This document shows positions 14,692 through 27,571 of a DNA stretch of 64,000 bases, piece after piece. A model generated the notes under the pieces. It had not been told where the DNA came from. It searched no databases and saw nothing but the letters and a program-made list of their open reading frames with translations. A program made the translations under genes and the position numbers. This DNA comes from Styela clava (taxonomy: Eukaryota; Chordata; Ascidiacea; Stolidobranchia; Styelidae): NCBI RefSeq assembly GCF_964204865.1, contig NC_135252.1:9197383-9261382 (forward strand). The letters are read 5' to 3'. Each line of letters starts with the position of its first letter. The stretch's first letter is position 1.

Positions 14692-16750
14692 TAATAAACA
14701 ATGGATAGGACGGCAGGCAAAGATTGAAAACACACAAGCCCTATAATATACATATATAGATAAATTTTCTACCTAAGATAGCGAGGATGGCCGCTTAGAG
14801 CTTCCACTCTCAGAGTTTCATTGATGTTCATAAAAACGTTGGCAAAAACAACCATGTAAACTTTACTGAAGTTATCGCCATTCTGCTCACAATTGTAAAA
14901 GAGGAACTATTCAACTTAACTGAGATTTCAAGAACAAAACAAAACCAGGTGTTTTGCTTAGAGTATTTATATGTTCTATTTTGAAATCGAAATGTTGCAT
15001 AGCAAAGCCATTCCGTACTTTTCCTAAGTCCATACCTCGCCGAGTGAGTTCACTGCATTTTGCCTAAAACAGAACTTATAATTAAGGTATTTTTTGTTCA
15101 GCGAGAAGTGGATTTATTGATGTTTTGACTTAACTGAAAATAGTACTATATACTTTTAGATTTAGAAGGATATCTTTCGTCTTTAGCAAAACAAACAGGG
15201 TAATTATTGACGAGGCTGTAAAATAACGTCATGGTGCAATGACGTGGTAATCTCGATATAAAGTAATGAACTTGTCACCTGATCACAGATAGCGGTGACC
15301 CTTAGGCAATTTCGTCCATGTTACCACATTAATGGAAACTTGTAAAAGTCACCACAGCTCTTAAAGTCTATCGCGCATTGTGCATTCAACTATTATTGCA
15401 ACACGATGTGAGTCTACTATAATGAGCCTGTTATTCTACATATGAATCACTGTAAGGCATCATTTTTAAAATACACAATAAATTGATATTGTATGTTATA
15501 AAAAATACAATTTTATGATTTTTTTCACAAAATAGACTATACTGCCAGAATGGGTACAGGAAATCAAGTATCAGATAAAACCTGTTCTTCAACAGATTTA
15601 TTCTCTTCGCTAGCATTTTAAAACGTCGATATCCATTAAACGACTAGATTGATTGATTTTATCGTTTGGCATAAAAATCGTTTTATGATTTTTATTCGAA
15701 GCAAATATATCATGAGCGTAATATAATTGCATCAGCTGGCTTCTCAATTAATTTGATACAATAAAATAATAAACTTATTCAATAACAAAAATTTTCAACT
15801 GTTAGCAATATGTATATATAAATTAAATGAAGAAATAAATTAAATTCTACGTGAAATATGTATTCAAAACCACACACTTCAGTCTATAATTACACAGAGA
15901 GTCTCATTATACGGTAAATCCAAAAGTATCGACCGCTGCGCTTCTGAGAAACTTCAACCATACAGCCAATTTCTGACATCCTTTTGCACAAGAGCCAAAT
16001 CTGAATCTGAAACAATCGCGCAGATTATCTGTGACTGACAATATTTTGAAGTTACTAAGCGCAGATTATGGTTGGTATTTGCCCTGAGGTAATTATACAC
16101 CGTATAGAATCTTTGAACATAAATATTGTTTTCATAAATATCAGTTTTTTGTTTCGTTAAAATTTCGATAGGAAGTCAATGTATAAATGATATACGAGGA
16201 AAACTACGTCTTTTGGAAATGTATTTTTGTGATGCCTCTATCGTGTAGTAATGGGTTACTGGTATAAACACTACGATTCTATTAACTGGTGGATACTTAT
16301 CTTATTATCGATCGTTGTGAGAGCAAAATTTTAGCTACATTTTAGTTCATTCCTGTTTTCTATAAGTATATATTTCGTTGTTTTATATTATTATTATAAA
16401 CTGAGTGAACTTCCGACTCACGACATATTTTTGGATTTATATTTATGACGCAATTGCTTGTTTAGTTTTATATCAAGTTTTTCGGTTTTAATTTAAAATA
16501 TAGTGGAATGTGATTTTTCTGACTGCCAAGTATACAACCCCACAACCTCCGTCTGTAAAAATCAAATCGTTTCTAACCTGTCCTTAATTAAGTTTTTTTC
16601 ATTCTATAAGCCGTGTTGTAATTTTGGTGAAATATGTTTGATTATCAATAATATGGATAGCATTCTCGAATATTTTTCGATGCCAGGGAGCTTCAGAACT
16701 GTATAGTTTAGTGACAAACGTTATATCGCCACAGACACAGAATAAACGTT
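14692..16750. other. Unassigned intergenic sequence left of the SLC5A array
   Basis: No supported gene. Similarity to the left flank of SLC5A copy B (from about 31812) begins only near 16753, so this stretch lies outside the duplicated unit. Confidence 0.4.
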
Positions 16751-16859
16751 ATTCTGATGCAAAACCCCGTTGTAACTTGTGACTCACAAACACATTACGA
16801 ATAGATCAGTTGTATTTTTCATCAAAATCCGTTTTTATAAAATGTCAACTATAATTCTT

Positions 16860-16865
16860 TTTATT
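16860..16865 (-). other. Polyadenylation signal AATAAA for SLC5A copy A
   Basis: The minus strand reads AATAAA about 160 nt downstream of the copy A stop codon, a normal 3' UTR distance. It is the first canonical hexamer I noticed there. Copy B has a changed sequence at the aligned site. Confidence 0.45.
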
Positions 16866-17024
16866 CTTGTCTGTTTAATTGGACTCGTCAATTATCGGGA
16901 TTGACAATAATAAAATTGTTTATGCAATTATTCGTTTTGATTATTCAAAAAAAAACATTGAACGGAGAATAACATCATGCAAGAAGTAATAATTTTCTCA
17001 TTATTTCTCCCTTCACGTGAAGTA

Positions 17025-20000
17025 TTATGCGTAATATGCAAAAAGAAACACCATTGAGGCTAACATGAGCACGCAAGCTATGTTCACAATTAATGCTGGC
17101 CATTTCTTTTCGTTGATATCCAATATTACAGAATCCGGTGAAGGTTGCTTCGAGGTTTGGTCATCAAAACCGCAAAAGAGGTCAAATCCTCTTTTTAGCC
17201 AAGACTTTTGTTTTTCTGTTGAGTCAAAGAAAACAATAAAGAGTTAGTTCATTTTCACAATTGAAAATGTGCTGTTAGGTTTTATTTGAACTGACCCCGA
17301 CACAACATTTGCAAACATTCGCTGCCAAGTACGGTAATTTTACAAAAATTTACCATTGTCTTCTTCCTTGCAGTCTATTCGTGAATTTGTGAAACAAATT
17401 AAAGTATAATCAAGTTTTAAACTATTTCGTCTTGTTCTTACCGGTATTACATGATTTCAACATTATGTAGGTTTGATACAAAATAAATCATTAAAAAAAC
17501 TTGTACTTTTTGAAGGATGTTTTCCATTCCCGTTTGCCATTTCTTCATTATCGCCAACCATCACCTCATTTGGATATCCTCCCTCAGTTTCCTGTTGGTT
17601 AAATTGTTGTAATTGTACTAGTAAGATAAAATCCTAAACATATTGTCATTTTTAATTTACAGTCTCCTTTCAAAAGTTAAAAAAAAAGTAATTCAGAGAT
17701 ATATCAAAAACCCAGTCATACACCATTTTATTCGATACTTTGTCGCCGTCTAACGGCAGAAAAATAATCGTTGATTGATACTTGATTTGTAATAGTATCC
17801 GATATATTTTGCTTTAGTATAAAGCTTCGAAAGCACTGATTTGCCGCGCTTACATCGTTCTGCTGGTTACCGGATCCATGAAGTTCAAAAGTCTGTTCGA
17901 TTGGAATTCTTTTCTTCTTACTCAGTCGGGTCCAATATGTCAATCTGTACAACTATGAAAAATGGACGGTTTCATTTTCACACAGATAAAAAGAAATTTA
18001 TATTACCTTTGCTTATTGAGTTACTTATGAGATGAGAGTTAGAGAGTGCAAATAATATAACCGGTGGTAGGTTCCAATTTTTTTATCAGCCGGTTCCATC
18101 ACAAAAGTCATACTTTTCACCCGGTTCTGTTACAAAAAGTCATTGACAGTAATCAGTAATGCTACCCGGTTCGCTGATACCGGCGAACCGGCCGAATACC
18201 ACCACTGAATATAACATATACCGTACCTACTTTTTCAGACCATAAACTGTGCCTAAATAGTTTTATTGTTTGACCTCGGGAACCCAGAAATCGTTTTGTT
18301 ATGTTATTATGCTGTTGTTCGGAAAAAATCGCTTCCCTCTTCAACTACTGAACTAATTGCTTTCTCGTTGGTTAAAGCTTGTTGTTGTCGCTAAAAGGCC
18401 TTTATGCTTATGAGCAATCATTTCAAACAATATCTGTGGGATGTATGGGATTCGTTTTTCACTCCGAAGTTTTGTGTGATGACGTTATCAAAATTAAAAA
18501 TTGCGTCCCGTGGTTTCGTGATTACATCTCAGTGATTTGGTGGTCAGACTGCCGGTATTGTAAATGATTTCATACTACTTCGTTTTGGCCTTCGAGTCTA
18601 TATATTTTAGCATTACTCTCTTGTTTGAATTCAGTATTACGTAATATTTTGAACACGAAAAACTCACGTGTTCACTGGCAATAGGAGGAGTGCACAAGCT
18701 GACACTAACTTCTATTATCAACGTACAAGCCGTAAGAATCAACGCGAAATGAAGGTAGTGGACCTGGAATTAAAATAATTTTTTCAAAAGCATCGAGTAG
18801 AATTTATTTTTATTAACCTTTACATTATAATTTATACTGAGACGGCAAATTCTGAACCGAACTAAACAATTTTAATCAATTCAAGTTTTGTCTATGTTGC
18901 TACGTCTATGTTGTCTATGTATGCTAACTACTCTAGTCTATGTTAAAGCGGGGAACAAACCTTTGACAGAACCAGTGGTCTTGTATCTTCTTCTCCGCAT
19001 AATGGCGCTGTGTAGACAAAATCCAATATCATTCGGGTTAAACCAATAACCATTCCGATTAACAATGACCAGAAAGCACCCTGAAATATATTTCGCGATT
19101 TGGTTCTGTTTTAGCTGACAAACGGTGGAGCGGAAAATAAGAAATGCAGGTAGAAAGAAGAGAGGGCAAAGTAGGTACAAATCAATCATCATTGACACTA
19201 TCTACATACATACCGGCTCATTGAGTCTTGGCCAAAATACAGCAGTCACAAAAATAGTTGCAATTGGAGGAGCGAGATAACTTGTTATAGCCTGTATATA
19301 GTCAAATAGTTGTCCACTTGCAGCTTCCTGTATGATTGGCACCCAGGCAATGCTCACTCCCACCATGCAAAGAATAAAAACGCTGAGGTATAAAAAAAAA
19401 TTAGTTCAACTAGCATTCTTTGTAATTCAATTACAATTTGAAATAAATCATGGTCACTCAATAAAAAAAAAAAAACTGGCTGCAAAAAGAAATATTGTCA
19501 CGCCAATAACCGAATTGCGTAAGTCATTTTTAGCAGTTTTGAGAAAAACGTAAAAAACTTCCTGATGATATTGTTATGCCATCGAGAGTCAATAATTTGC
19601 CATGGTTCAATTTTTTGATCGTAGCCCGATTTAAGTTAATTTGTATGACGCAGTTAAGGGACGTCATAATAGCGCACTGTGACTTAGGCGGAAATGTGTC
19701 TATGACTAGGGGACATACGCAATTTTGCAACTTTACTATATGCACCAGTCCTGAAAACTGAACATTCCAAAAACGAATGTAATTTTCAGTATCTACAATG
19801 TCTAATCCCCAAAATAGCTAATCAGTTTCAATTACATTATTTTTCATGTTTAAAAATATATATTTCAATAATATAACACGATCTGCACACCCACCGAAAT
19901 AAGACTAAGATTAAATATAAAGAATAAAACAGCAATGCACCCAGTATAAAAGCCAACCTAGGTGAATTGGACTCGGACATTGAGTATCACGCACGCCTTC

Positions 20001-23000
20001 CTATACTGTAGTGTAGTATAAATTGAAATTTATAAGCGTTAAGCTAGAATCCGAGATGCAAAAACTCGAAAATACTTCGCCGAGGGTATTTTGCCTTTGT
20101 GACGTCGCAATAGTCCTGCGGTAACAATGATAATTCATTATGACCAAACAATTGCACAAATGTGCATGTCATACTAAATCTCCATTTTTATGGATTTCGG
20201 AATTCTTAAAATAAAATCTGAGTTGACAGACAGGCATTACATAAATACCTATTTTATAGAAAACTCAAAATCGCCAAAAACGACTTACGCCATTTGGTAT
20301 TGGCGTGACGATATGTTTCTTCCTAAACAGCGCACGTCAATGTGATAATAGGTACTGCTTTTAACCGTACTATTGTTGTAAATGCATATGATATATAAAT
20401 GAACTACAAAACTCTCACAAATACTTTACCGGCCAACAATCATTAATTCTCGTTGAGATGCGTTTTTCCGAATCTTAGTCCAAATATCACAAGTAAATAA
20501 AGTTGAAGAACTGTTGAATACTGATGTTAAAGAAGACATTAAGGCCGAAACCATGGCTGCAAGTAGCAATCCTTTCAAATATAATGTATAATGTATTTTA
20601 CGAGAAAACGAAGTATACCACATATGCCATGGGCTCGCAATCTAATGTTTCTCACAAAAAAATAAATGCAAATACTTCCCAAAACTTGGAAGCAGTTGGC
20701 GCCAATCGCGGCCAGACTCGCTACTCGAAAAATAGAGCAATGCCTAAATATATGGACAAGAAAGCCCAAACGGGATAGTACGGGTATCTAATCTTTTGCA
20801 GTACCGTACGGCAGGGCTACTCAACTATTTTTACCGAAGATCCGCAAACAAAACTTCAAAATTATTCGGCTCCGGACTTTCCAAAATTATATTTCGTCAT
20901 CCTTAACGCGCACTTCCTCGACCGGCTAATGATTATTAGCTAATCAAAATTGCTTATTATTGTGTTATAGATCTTTTCATATATATTCAAAACTATCAAA
21001 GTCATTTTATCAAAAGGAAACTTCAAAAGTGGGTCTAATGATCCAAAATAAAGAATTCCGGTGCGGTGCGGTCCGAAGCAAATAACGCGATCCGTCAGTT
21101 AAGTAGCCCTGCCGTACGGCACTGTAGTCTTCCCAACTTTGGCTGACCAACAGATGGAACCTTCGAAAGGTGCATTTATGCATTTGATGAATTCAATGAT
21201 ATCATTACACACAAAAAAAAACGAATCCGATAGAGCACACAGAAGTTTTTGAACCAAATAAAAATAATAACAATAAAATTTCAAAGCAATTGGTCAGTAG
21301 TGAAAAAGAGAAACGATTTTTATAACAACAATAGAAACAATAAGAAGAAAAATATTAAGAATATCCACAACAACATAATAAAAAATCGATCCATTGGTCA
21401 AAAGAAAAGTGAAAGTTTAAAATTAGATCGATTGCTACCGCCGGTAATATATATATATGTATGAAATGAAATCGAAGTTCCACAACGCTTCATTGTCCCT
21501 AATACATTCCAAAATATTTCAGTAGTTAACAAACTTCACAACTTTACCTTTTGCTCCCGTTGGCATGGTTGCCAGTACAAGTTTAGGATAAGCAACATTG
21601 GAGCAACCGACGGTTGAACCACAATATTTCATACATTCTTCTGGTAGTACACATGCAACTGCATCTAAATTAATATGGTGTTGTCATATTCAATTTTAAC
21701 GTAATGATTCAACTGCATAATCTATTTGAGGTATATATCTGTTTTTGTTGTTAAATAAATGTAACGCAACTTATATACTCGAAATAAAGCAAGTAATATG
21801 GGCTGGCTAAAATAAATTTGTCAACGCACCAACCATCAACTAGTACGAGGCCTAAGAATAATGTTAAGCTACCAAATCACAGTATATATAACAGTAACGT
21901 GAGAGCAGTGGCGTGCCTAGAAGGGGGCGAAGGGGGCAACCGCCCCGGGCAGCACATTGTAGGGGCCAGCAGAACCAAGCTGTAGAGTTTGCGTTATTAC
22001 ACATGCTCTTCTAGATGTGTTTTTATTTAATTAAAAGCTAACAGTATGTGTTCTGGGGTGATGGTTATTCAACAAGGGTTGTTTCCCCGACTCTTGACCC
22101 CGGAAAAATGTTTTCTATATTTTACTATCGCAACCTTTTGGATGCTCATTTTAATAAAACAAACGTTTCTTTCTTACTTGACCTTTATTTGATATATTCT
22201 CGTGTATAACGACATCTATAATCTGTTTATCACCCAAATTATTTTAGAAGTTAGGTATAAGGGGCAGCATTATCAGAAACTCGCCCCGGGCAGCAGACTA
22301 GTTTGGCACGCCCCTGCGTGAGAGTGGGATGTATCAGACCAGTGGCGTAGCATCCACGCCCGCAACCCCCGCGGTCGCGGGAGGGCCCACAGCGCAAAGG
22401 GGCACAAGCGGTTAGAATTTAGAAATTTAAGCCGCAAACCAAAAGCTGCAGTGCAAAACAGGTAATGCACATCTTATACCGTTGAGTCGTCGATTTTCAG
22501 CGTCATGTGGTTTGATCGCACCGGCAAAATTACGAATGCTGTCAGAATGATGTCGAAAGCAAAACCTCTCAGTGGCGCACAGAAAAGTTGAAGAGGTAGA
22601 ACGTATGAAAAAAATTATATAGTAACCATAACCAAAAAAACGGCAAATTTTAGGTTACCATTGCTTTTTTATAGCGACATGTAATGCATTTTGATGAAAT
22701 AAAATAAGCGTTGTTTAAGCTTATGTCCGAGAGTTTTTAAGGTCATTTCGACGAAATATTTTTGCGGGGGGGGGGGCACGAGAGTCTTGTTACGCCATTG
22801 TATCAGACATTAGATAGGTCTCTGTAACAGAGACTGCTTTTGTCATTGACATAGGCTATTTGAGGCAACTAACGTAAGTTTTGTCGACCAAGCAATGGTT
22901 GTTAACACATTGATAATATCGTGCCGCATTGCCACAGACCAATAACTTCACTTACCAGTTAATACGATTCTGCTGACCATTCCAACCATTACAATTGTAT

Positions 23001-25979
23001 ACATTGGCATTATTTTAATAAACCCTGCCAAAACACAACCTCCTTTTGCATGTGTCAAGTTCTTTGCTGCCAACGTTCTTTGAACAAGAACCTGGAATGG
23101 AATATTGTTGCATTAGAGATAACACTAGTGAATATTTTATGAAATAAACTAAAATTGCATGTACTTTACATACTAATTTACGAACACCGACTCGAAGCAT
23201 CGAAAGAATAAACATCCGTAGCGTAGGGTGTTAATATAAACCGAGGTGATATGTTTTCGAGAGTTAAAACATGAAATACTTTTCACATTCCCATTTTATG
23301 TCGGATATTAACATATTATGTTACAATGAAATATCACTATTGCTTAGAATGGAGTGCAAATGACACTAAAGAATTTCATGCTATTTTTGCGTTTTCACGT
23401 AGATGACAAAATCTCAAATATTATTCTGAACACAAACCTGATCTGTGCACCAGTACCACGTAGCTAATATTGTTAAACCGAAAGTTAGTCCAGGCCAAGG
23501 AAGATCTCCTGTAACTGGATCTCTAAAAACGCTGAAAGAATCCTCCCTCGGTTCACCGCATGTTGTGTTTGCTGGCCTCAATCTTGGTACTGCTTGCATG
23601 TATTTTGTTTCCAGTTGATCATATCCCCCAATGCTTTCAAACGCTGACAGAGAAGAATTTTTGCGAATAAAAAAATATTGAAGGCTCAATCTTCAACCTA
23701 GCATTTGTGTTATGACAATCCAATAAAATATAGGTAAATACTTACACAATACCATCATGATTACTGATCCAATAGTTATGATTGAAGTTTGAGCAGTATC
23801 TGTATATATGACAGCAGCTAATCCTCCAGTCACTGTATATAATCCAGTGATCAACAGAAGGAGAACCATAGATAAATAAATATTCCATCCAAGAGCTTCT
23901 TGAATAAAGATTGCTCCGGAATATAAGTCGGCCTAGAGTGGATGAATATAATGTTTAATTATGTGTTGTTGAAATAAATCAAAATATTTATATCACTCAA
24001 TATGAAAAGGGCAATTGCGCATTTCAATACCTAAGAACAATATGGGGGGAAATTGAGCAAATCGAGAAATTTGATTACGGATCAGAAGAATTAACTTCAT
24101 ACGAAGAAGGACAATTGAGAATATATAAATCTAAATTTACTGTAGACAGACTGCATCCTTAATAATAGTCTTACGAAACGAAAATGCGCTTTTTGTTTTT
24201 GTTTTCATGTATTTTGTAAAAACCTACCGATACTCTCACTAGAATATAAAGCAACACCGACAACACTGATAAATACACTTGAATTCTTTGGCCTCCAAAT
24301 CTTGCCTCAAGATATTCGGGCATTGTGACGACTCCAGCAGCAATATAAACTGGTGCAAATATCCAACCCAAGAAGAAGAGCGTAAGCATGGCCTGGTAAA
24401 AATTATAATCCATGTTTATAATATAATCACTGGTGACATTGACCTTGCCCCATTTTGAGAAAATTAAAACAAAATTTAAGAAAATATTTATAAAGTGCGT
24501 GAATATCCCCAAAAAAATATGGTAAAAAGACAACAAACACGTAATCTGTGCTTTTATTATTATTGTCATTGTCTAGTCTAGGTTGTCAAAACGCAAACGT
24601 ATATGATGAAGAACTAAGCCAATTTAGAGCATTGTCGCAGAAAGTTATTTGTTCTTTATTTATTAGGAATTGGGAACTTTGTAAAGGCATACATGACTTG
24701 CATGAGGATCCCCCCATATAGGCGACATGCATGCCAACGACGCCCGAAACTTAGATATTTTAGGCATATATAGCGTAGTATTGGCATCCGGCAAACGCCA
24801 AAATTAGCTGAATGATTGAAGCAGCGCTTAAAAAGTTATAACGCCGTGTATATACTTCTAAATGAAAATTCGCAAATATTTAGTTTGTTCTCCCATCTCT
24901 GTAGACTTTCCATTCTAATAATTACAGAATTGACGGAGAATCGAAAAAAATTATGTTAAGTTATGCAAACAATGTTATACTCGAAAGAAGGGATTGTGTT
25001 TAATGGGTAAATATTTAACAATTAAAATTTCAACAAAAGGATTCACATTCCATTCGAATGCACCGACTGCAATTCCGCCGACCACTCCTGTACCAGCCAG
25101 TCCGACGAAATCACCACTTCCAATATTGCTGCTGAAAAGAGATGCTCCGACAGGAAACCAAGTTATGTGTCTCCCAGCGAGAAAGAATCCGTCAACGTTT
25201 CCACGATTCGTGCTGCACATCGCCTGCGAGTAGAAATTTATTCAGTTATGTTATTATATATATAGTCAATTATGAATCTGAGTGTTGTTCACACGCTTTT
25301 GTACCTATGTTAAAATTATCCATACTCTATATCAGGGCTACTCAACTATTTTCATCGAAGATCCGCACACAAAACTTCAAAATTATTTGGGTCCGGTCTT
25401 TCCAGAAATTATATTTTGGCATCCTTATTCGCACACTTCCTCGACTGGCTAATGATTAAACTGGCTAATGAATCAATATTGACTATTAGTGTGTTATAGT
25501 TCTTTACATATATATTCAAAACTATGAAAGTCATTTTATAAAAGGAAACTTCAAATGTGGGGCTAATGATCCAAAATAAAGAATTAGGTGCGGTCCGAAT
25601 CAAATACGCGAAATGTCCGGATTCGGTCCGCGGTCCGCCAGTTGAGTAGCCCTGCTCTATATTTTACTTACTGAGCACAATACGCAGAGCTATATTATAT
25701 TTTACGATTGCCTATATAAATGAAGGAGAAAAATGCGCACATTTTGCTAGTAAAAAAATACAAATTTCCATTGTAACTATGGCCGTAAAATGAAAATATC
25801 TTAAAAATTTACCAGATTATAACAATCGAAGTTGAACAATTACTCACCCATATCCCAACAGCTAATATGAATGCAAAATAGACACCGATAACAACGAAAT
25901 CCCATGTTTCTAAATTTGCATCTGGCAGGAGTGCTGCCGTCGTCTGGTCCGAGTAACTTGCTGTCGTTATTGAGGCCAT
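17025..25979 (-). CDS. SLC5A sodium/glucose-cotransporter-like paralogue A, 14 coding exons
   Basis: Exons: 25979-25848, 25223-25047, 24392-24228, 23932-23746, 23643-23438, 23091-22956, 21664-21548, 20571-20430, 19382-19214, 19080-18961, 18763-18668, 17952-17854, 17591-17507, 17215-17025. Phases fit and give 673 aa (human SGLT1 is 664). Sodium:solute symporter marks include GFFLAGR (56-62), [13 protein letters not shown] (76-88), [25 protein letters not shown] (283-289) and SGQLFDYIQ (443-451). The expected role is Na+-coupled sugar or polyol uptake through the plasma membrane with 14 membrane helices. Sugar-site residues by SGLT1 alignment: N77, E101, Y284, W285, K315 and Q451 are kept, His83 is Asp82 and Thr287 is Ala281. 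Copy-specific changes are SYLAPP (Gly to Ala), VLVQ and NSSST. The cytoplasmic loop exon 13 is 30 nt shorter than in B. Several introns carry transposons. SGLT1/2 versus SGLT4/5 class is unresolved. Confidence 0.94.
18062..18207. mobile_element. hAT-like MITE in intron 12... (between exons 11 and 12) of copy A, 146 bp
   Basis: Bounded by exact 8-bp duplications AATATAAC (18054-18061 and 18208-18215). Termini read CGGTGGTAGG and CACCACTG, with repeated CCGGTTC motifs inside. The element sits between exons 12 (17952) and 11 (18668). Copy B has an uninterrupted sequence at the matching place. Confidence 0.8.
19478..20332. mobile_element. DNA transposon with ~64-bp terminal inverted repeats in copy A intron between exons 8 and 9
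   Basis: The left end (19478-19545, containing ATTGTCACGCCAATAACCG) pairs with the reverse complement of the right end (20263-20332, containing ATCGTCACGCCAATACC). Matching continues through GCGTAAGTC and TTTTGAG. The copy B intron at this place is only 77 bp, so most of this ~1 kb intron is inserted. There is no long reading frame, so it is non-autonomous. Exact ends and target duplication were not resolved. Confidence 0.75.
20811..21111. mobile_element. hAT-like MITE, 301 bp, family 'CAGGGCTACTCAACTA'
   Basis: Inverted termini CAGGGCTACTCAACTA and TAAGTAGCCCTG, with exact 8-bp target duplication CCGTACGG at 20803-20810 and 21112-21119. It lies in the intron between exons 7 and 8 of copy A. 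The same family recurs at 25333-25654. Copy B keeps an empty site near 34805. Confidence 0.92.
21906..22316. mobile_element. hAT-like MITE, 411 bp
   Basis: Starts CAGTGGCGTGCC and ends GGCACGCCCCTG, with exact 8-bp duplications CGTGAGAG (21898-21905 and 22317-22324). The GC-rich subterminal block GCCCCGGGCAGCA occurs at both ends. It lies in the intron between exons 6 and 7 of copy A. Copy B reads straight through CGTGAGAGTGGGATG near 35525. Confidence 0.92.
22340..22800. mobile_element. hAT-like MITE, 461 bp
   Basis: Starts CAGTGGCGTAGC and ends GTTACGCCATTG, with exact 8-bp duplications TATCAGAC (22332-22339 and 22801-22808). It contains a run of about 12 G near the right end. It lies only 24 bp right of the previous element in the same intron. 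The site is empty in copy B. Confidence 0.92.
25333..25654. mobile_element. hAT-like MITE, 322 bp, second copy of the 'CAGGGCTACTCAACTA' family
   Basis: Inverted termini CAGGGCTACTCAACTA and AGTTGAGTAGCCCTG, with exact 8-bp duplications CTCTATAT (25325-25332 and 25655-25662). It sits in intron 1 of copy A. Copy B has the unoccupied site near 38097. Confidence 0.92.
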
Positions 25980-26009
25980 TTGTACACTATATTAAAGCTT
26001 TACCCAAAA

Positions 26010-27571
26010 CAAAAGTCGAGAACCCATGGCTCGCGACGCGCGATGTAAGTTTCGAATATTTATTTTTTTCGAATCACAATGTTCCGATTCGAATCTGATT
26101 CTATTTAGTATATCATCATATTACCGTTAACTTTCTTCAAACTGCACACACGCACATACAAAAAATTCCACCGGTGCCAAAAAGAAGGCTTTGTGGGCAC
26201 ATTGTTATTAATATCGACACAAAATTTGTATTTTTTATGTTCCATTCAAGTTGTTGATTTTATTATTTAATTGCACCCAGTAAATGTTTCATCATTTATT
26301 TAAGATTTATTCAAATCAAACAATTCAGATATAAGCGTGCCTAATTTTTAGTCGTAAGTGTTGATAATTCTTCAAGAAACCTTGGCAAGTATTAATGTAT
26401 TATCCAAACAGCGAAAAATAAATATTCTCAAACTATGAATGTTACATGACTGCTCAAACTTCAGTATCTAACGTACAATTTCCTCCAAATGCGATTCTTC
26501 GCTTGTTTAGAATTAGAACAAATTGAGCATTTGGATGCTACTGCTACCATTGCAAATAAAATTCATCACACTACTCTTGGAGTGAGACAATAACTTTTGC
26601 ATACTGCAGAAGTTATTGTATAGGATCGTTTGTCCGTCCACCCACGCTAGTGTTTCGCGGAACACAGTTTAGGGAACGCTGTTCTAGATGAACGTTTATT
26701 ATATTAAATTATCTGTGAAACTTCTTAATATTTTAAGTAGTCGAACAAAATAGAGCGAAACGATTGCTGCTACCGATATGAAATATAACAACTCTGGGAG
26801 TGTTAGGACTTTGGAAAGCTGTAAACGTAAAGTAACGAGACATCGCCTCTGCGTCGTGCAATTGCCCTGTGTTATATAAATGCAATTCTTTTCGAAATAA
26901 AATCAAGTCTCATTTTCCTAAATTGCTTCGAATTGATGTTGATTCGAATCGCTTCGAAATTCTGAAACTTACATCCCTACTCGCGAGCCATATATATATG
27001 GCTCTTTTGGTGACGGCATATGGCTCCCAGAAAAATCCAATATTCTAAGGCTAAGCTTCTATTACTACCAGATTTCTCTTTTATGGACAAATTTGGCAGA
27101 AAAATTGCTAATACGTTTGGGAACGAGCACTCACCGCATGCCTATGTTATGCGAGAAAATCAGATAGGCATTGTGACAAAACTATAGGATTCTGAAATAT
27201 ATTTTGTGATATCACGTTACGTTAGAGTCGCGATGCAATAAAGGAATAAAAGTATTCCGTCAGTTTGTATTGTATATTTGTAATATTTAGATTGGACTAG
27301 TAGGTTAATTTTTAAAGCACTACGGAGAGAGCCCAAAAGAAAGAAAGGTGATGAGTATCGTGGATTTCAACCTGTGCTGCATGTGAGCAGTCGTTCAAAT
27401 GCCCTCAGCGACAACATGCAGCACCAGAAGGCATATTAATTGTATATTGACATTATATGTTTTAACTGTTGAGTAGAAGTTTAAGACATGATTAGGTGAT
27501 GAAAAATATTATATGGCTCGCAACGAAATGCAATTGAAAATAGGTATCTTTCAAGACTCTCCCGACCCCTG
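26010..27571. mobile_element. Nested hAT-like insertion, ~1.56 kb, upstream of copy A
   Basis: The outer ends read CAAAAGTCGAGAACCC and GTCTTG...CGACCCCTG. The flanks ACCCAAAA (26002-26009) and ACCTAAAA (27572-27579) match at 7 of 8 positions. An inner element (about 26042-26975) has inverted ends GATGTAAGTTTC / GAAACTTACATC and interrupts a CTCGCGA-rich sequence. The interval is missing from the homologous copy B flank near 38440. No transposase reading frame is evident. Confidence 0.7.

Noticed and set aside
26080-26100. tRNA-like GATTCGAATC box
   Set aside because: Repeated GATTCGAATC sequences belong to the inner transposon (26042-26975); no paired A box or cloverleaf is apparent.
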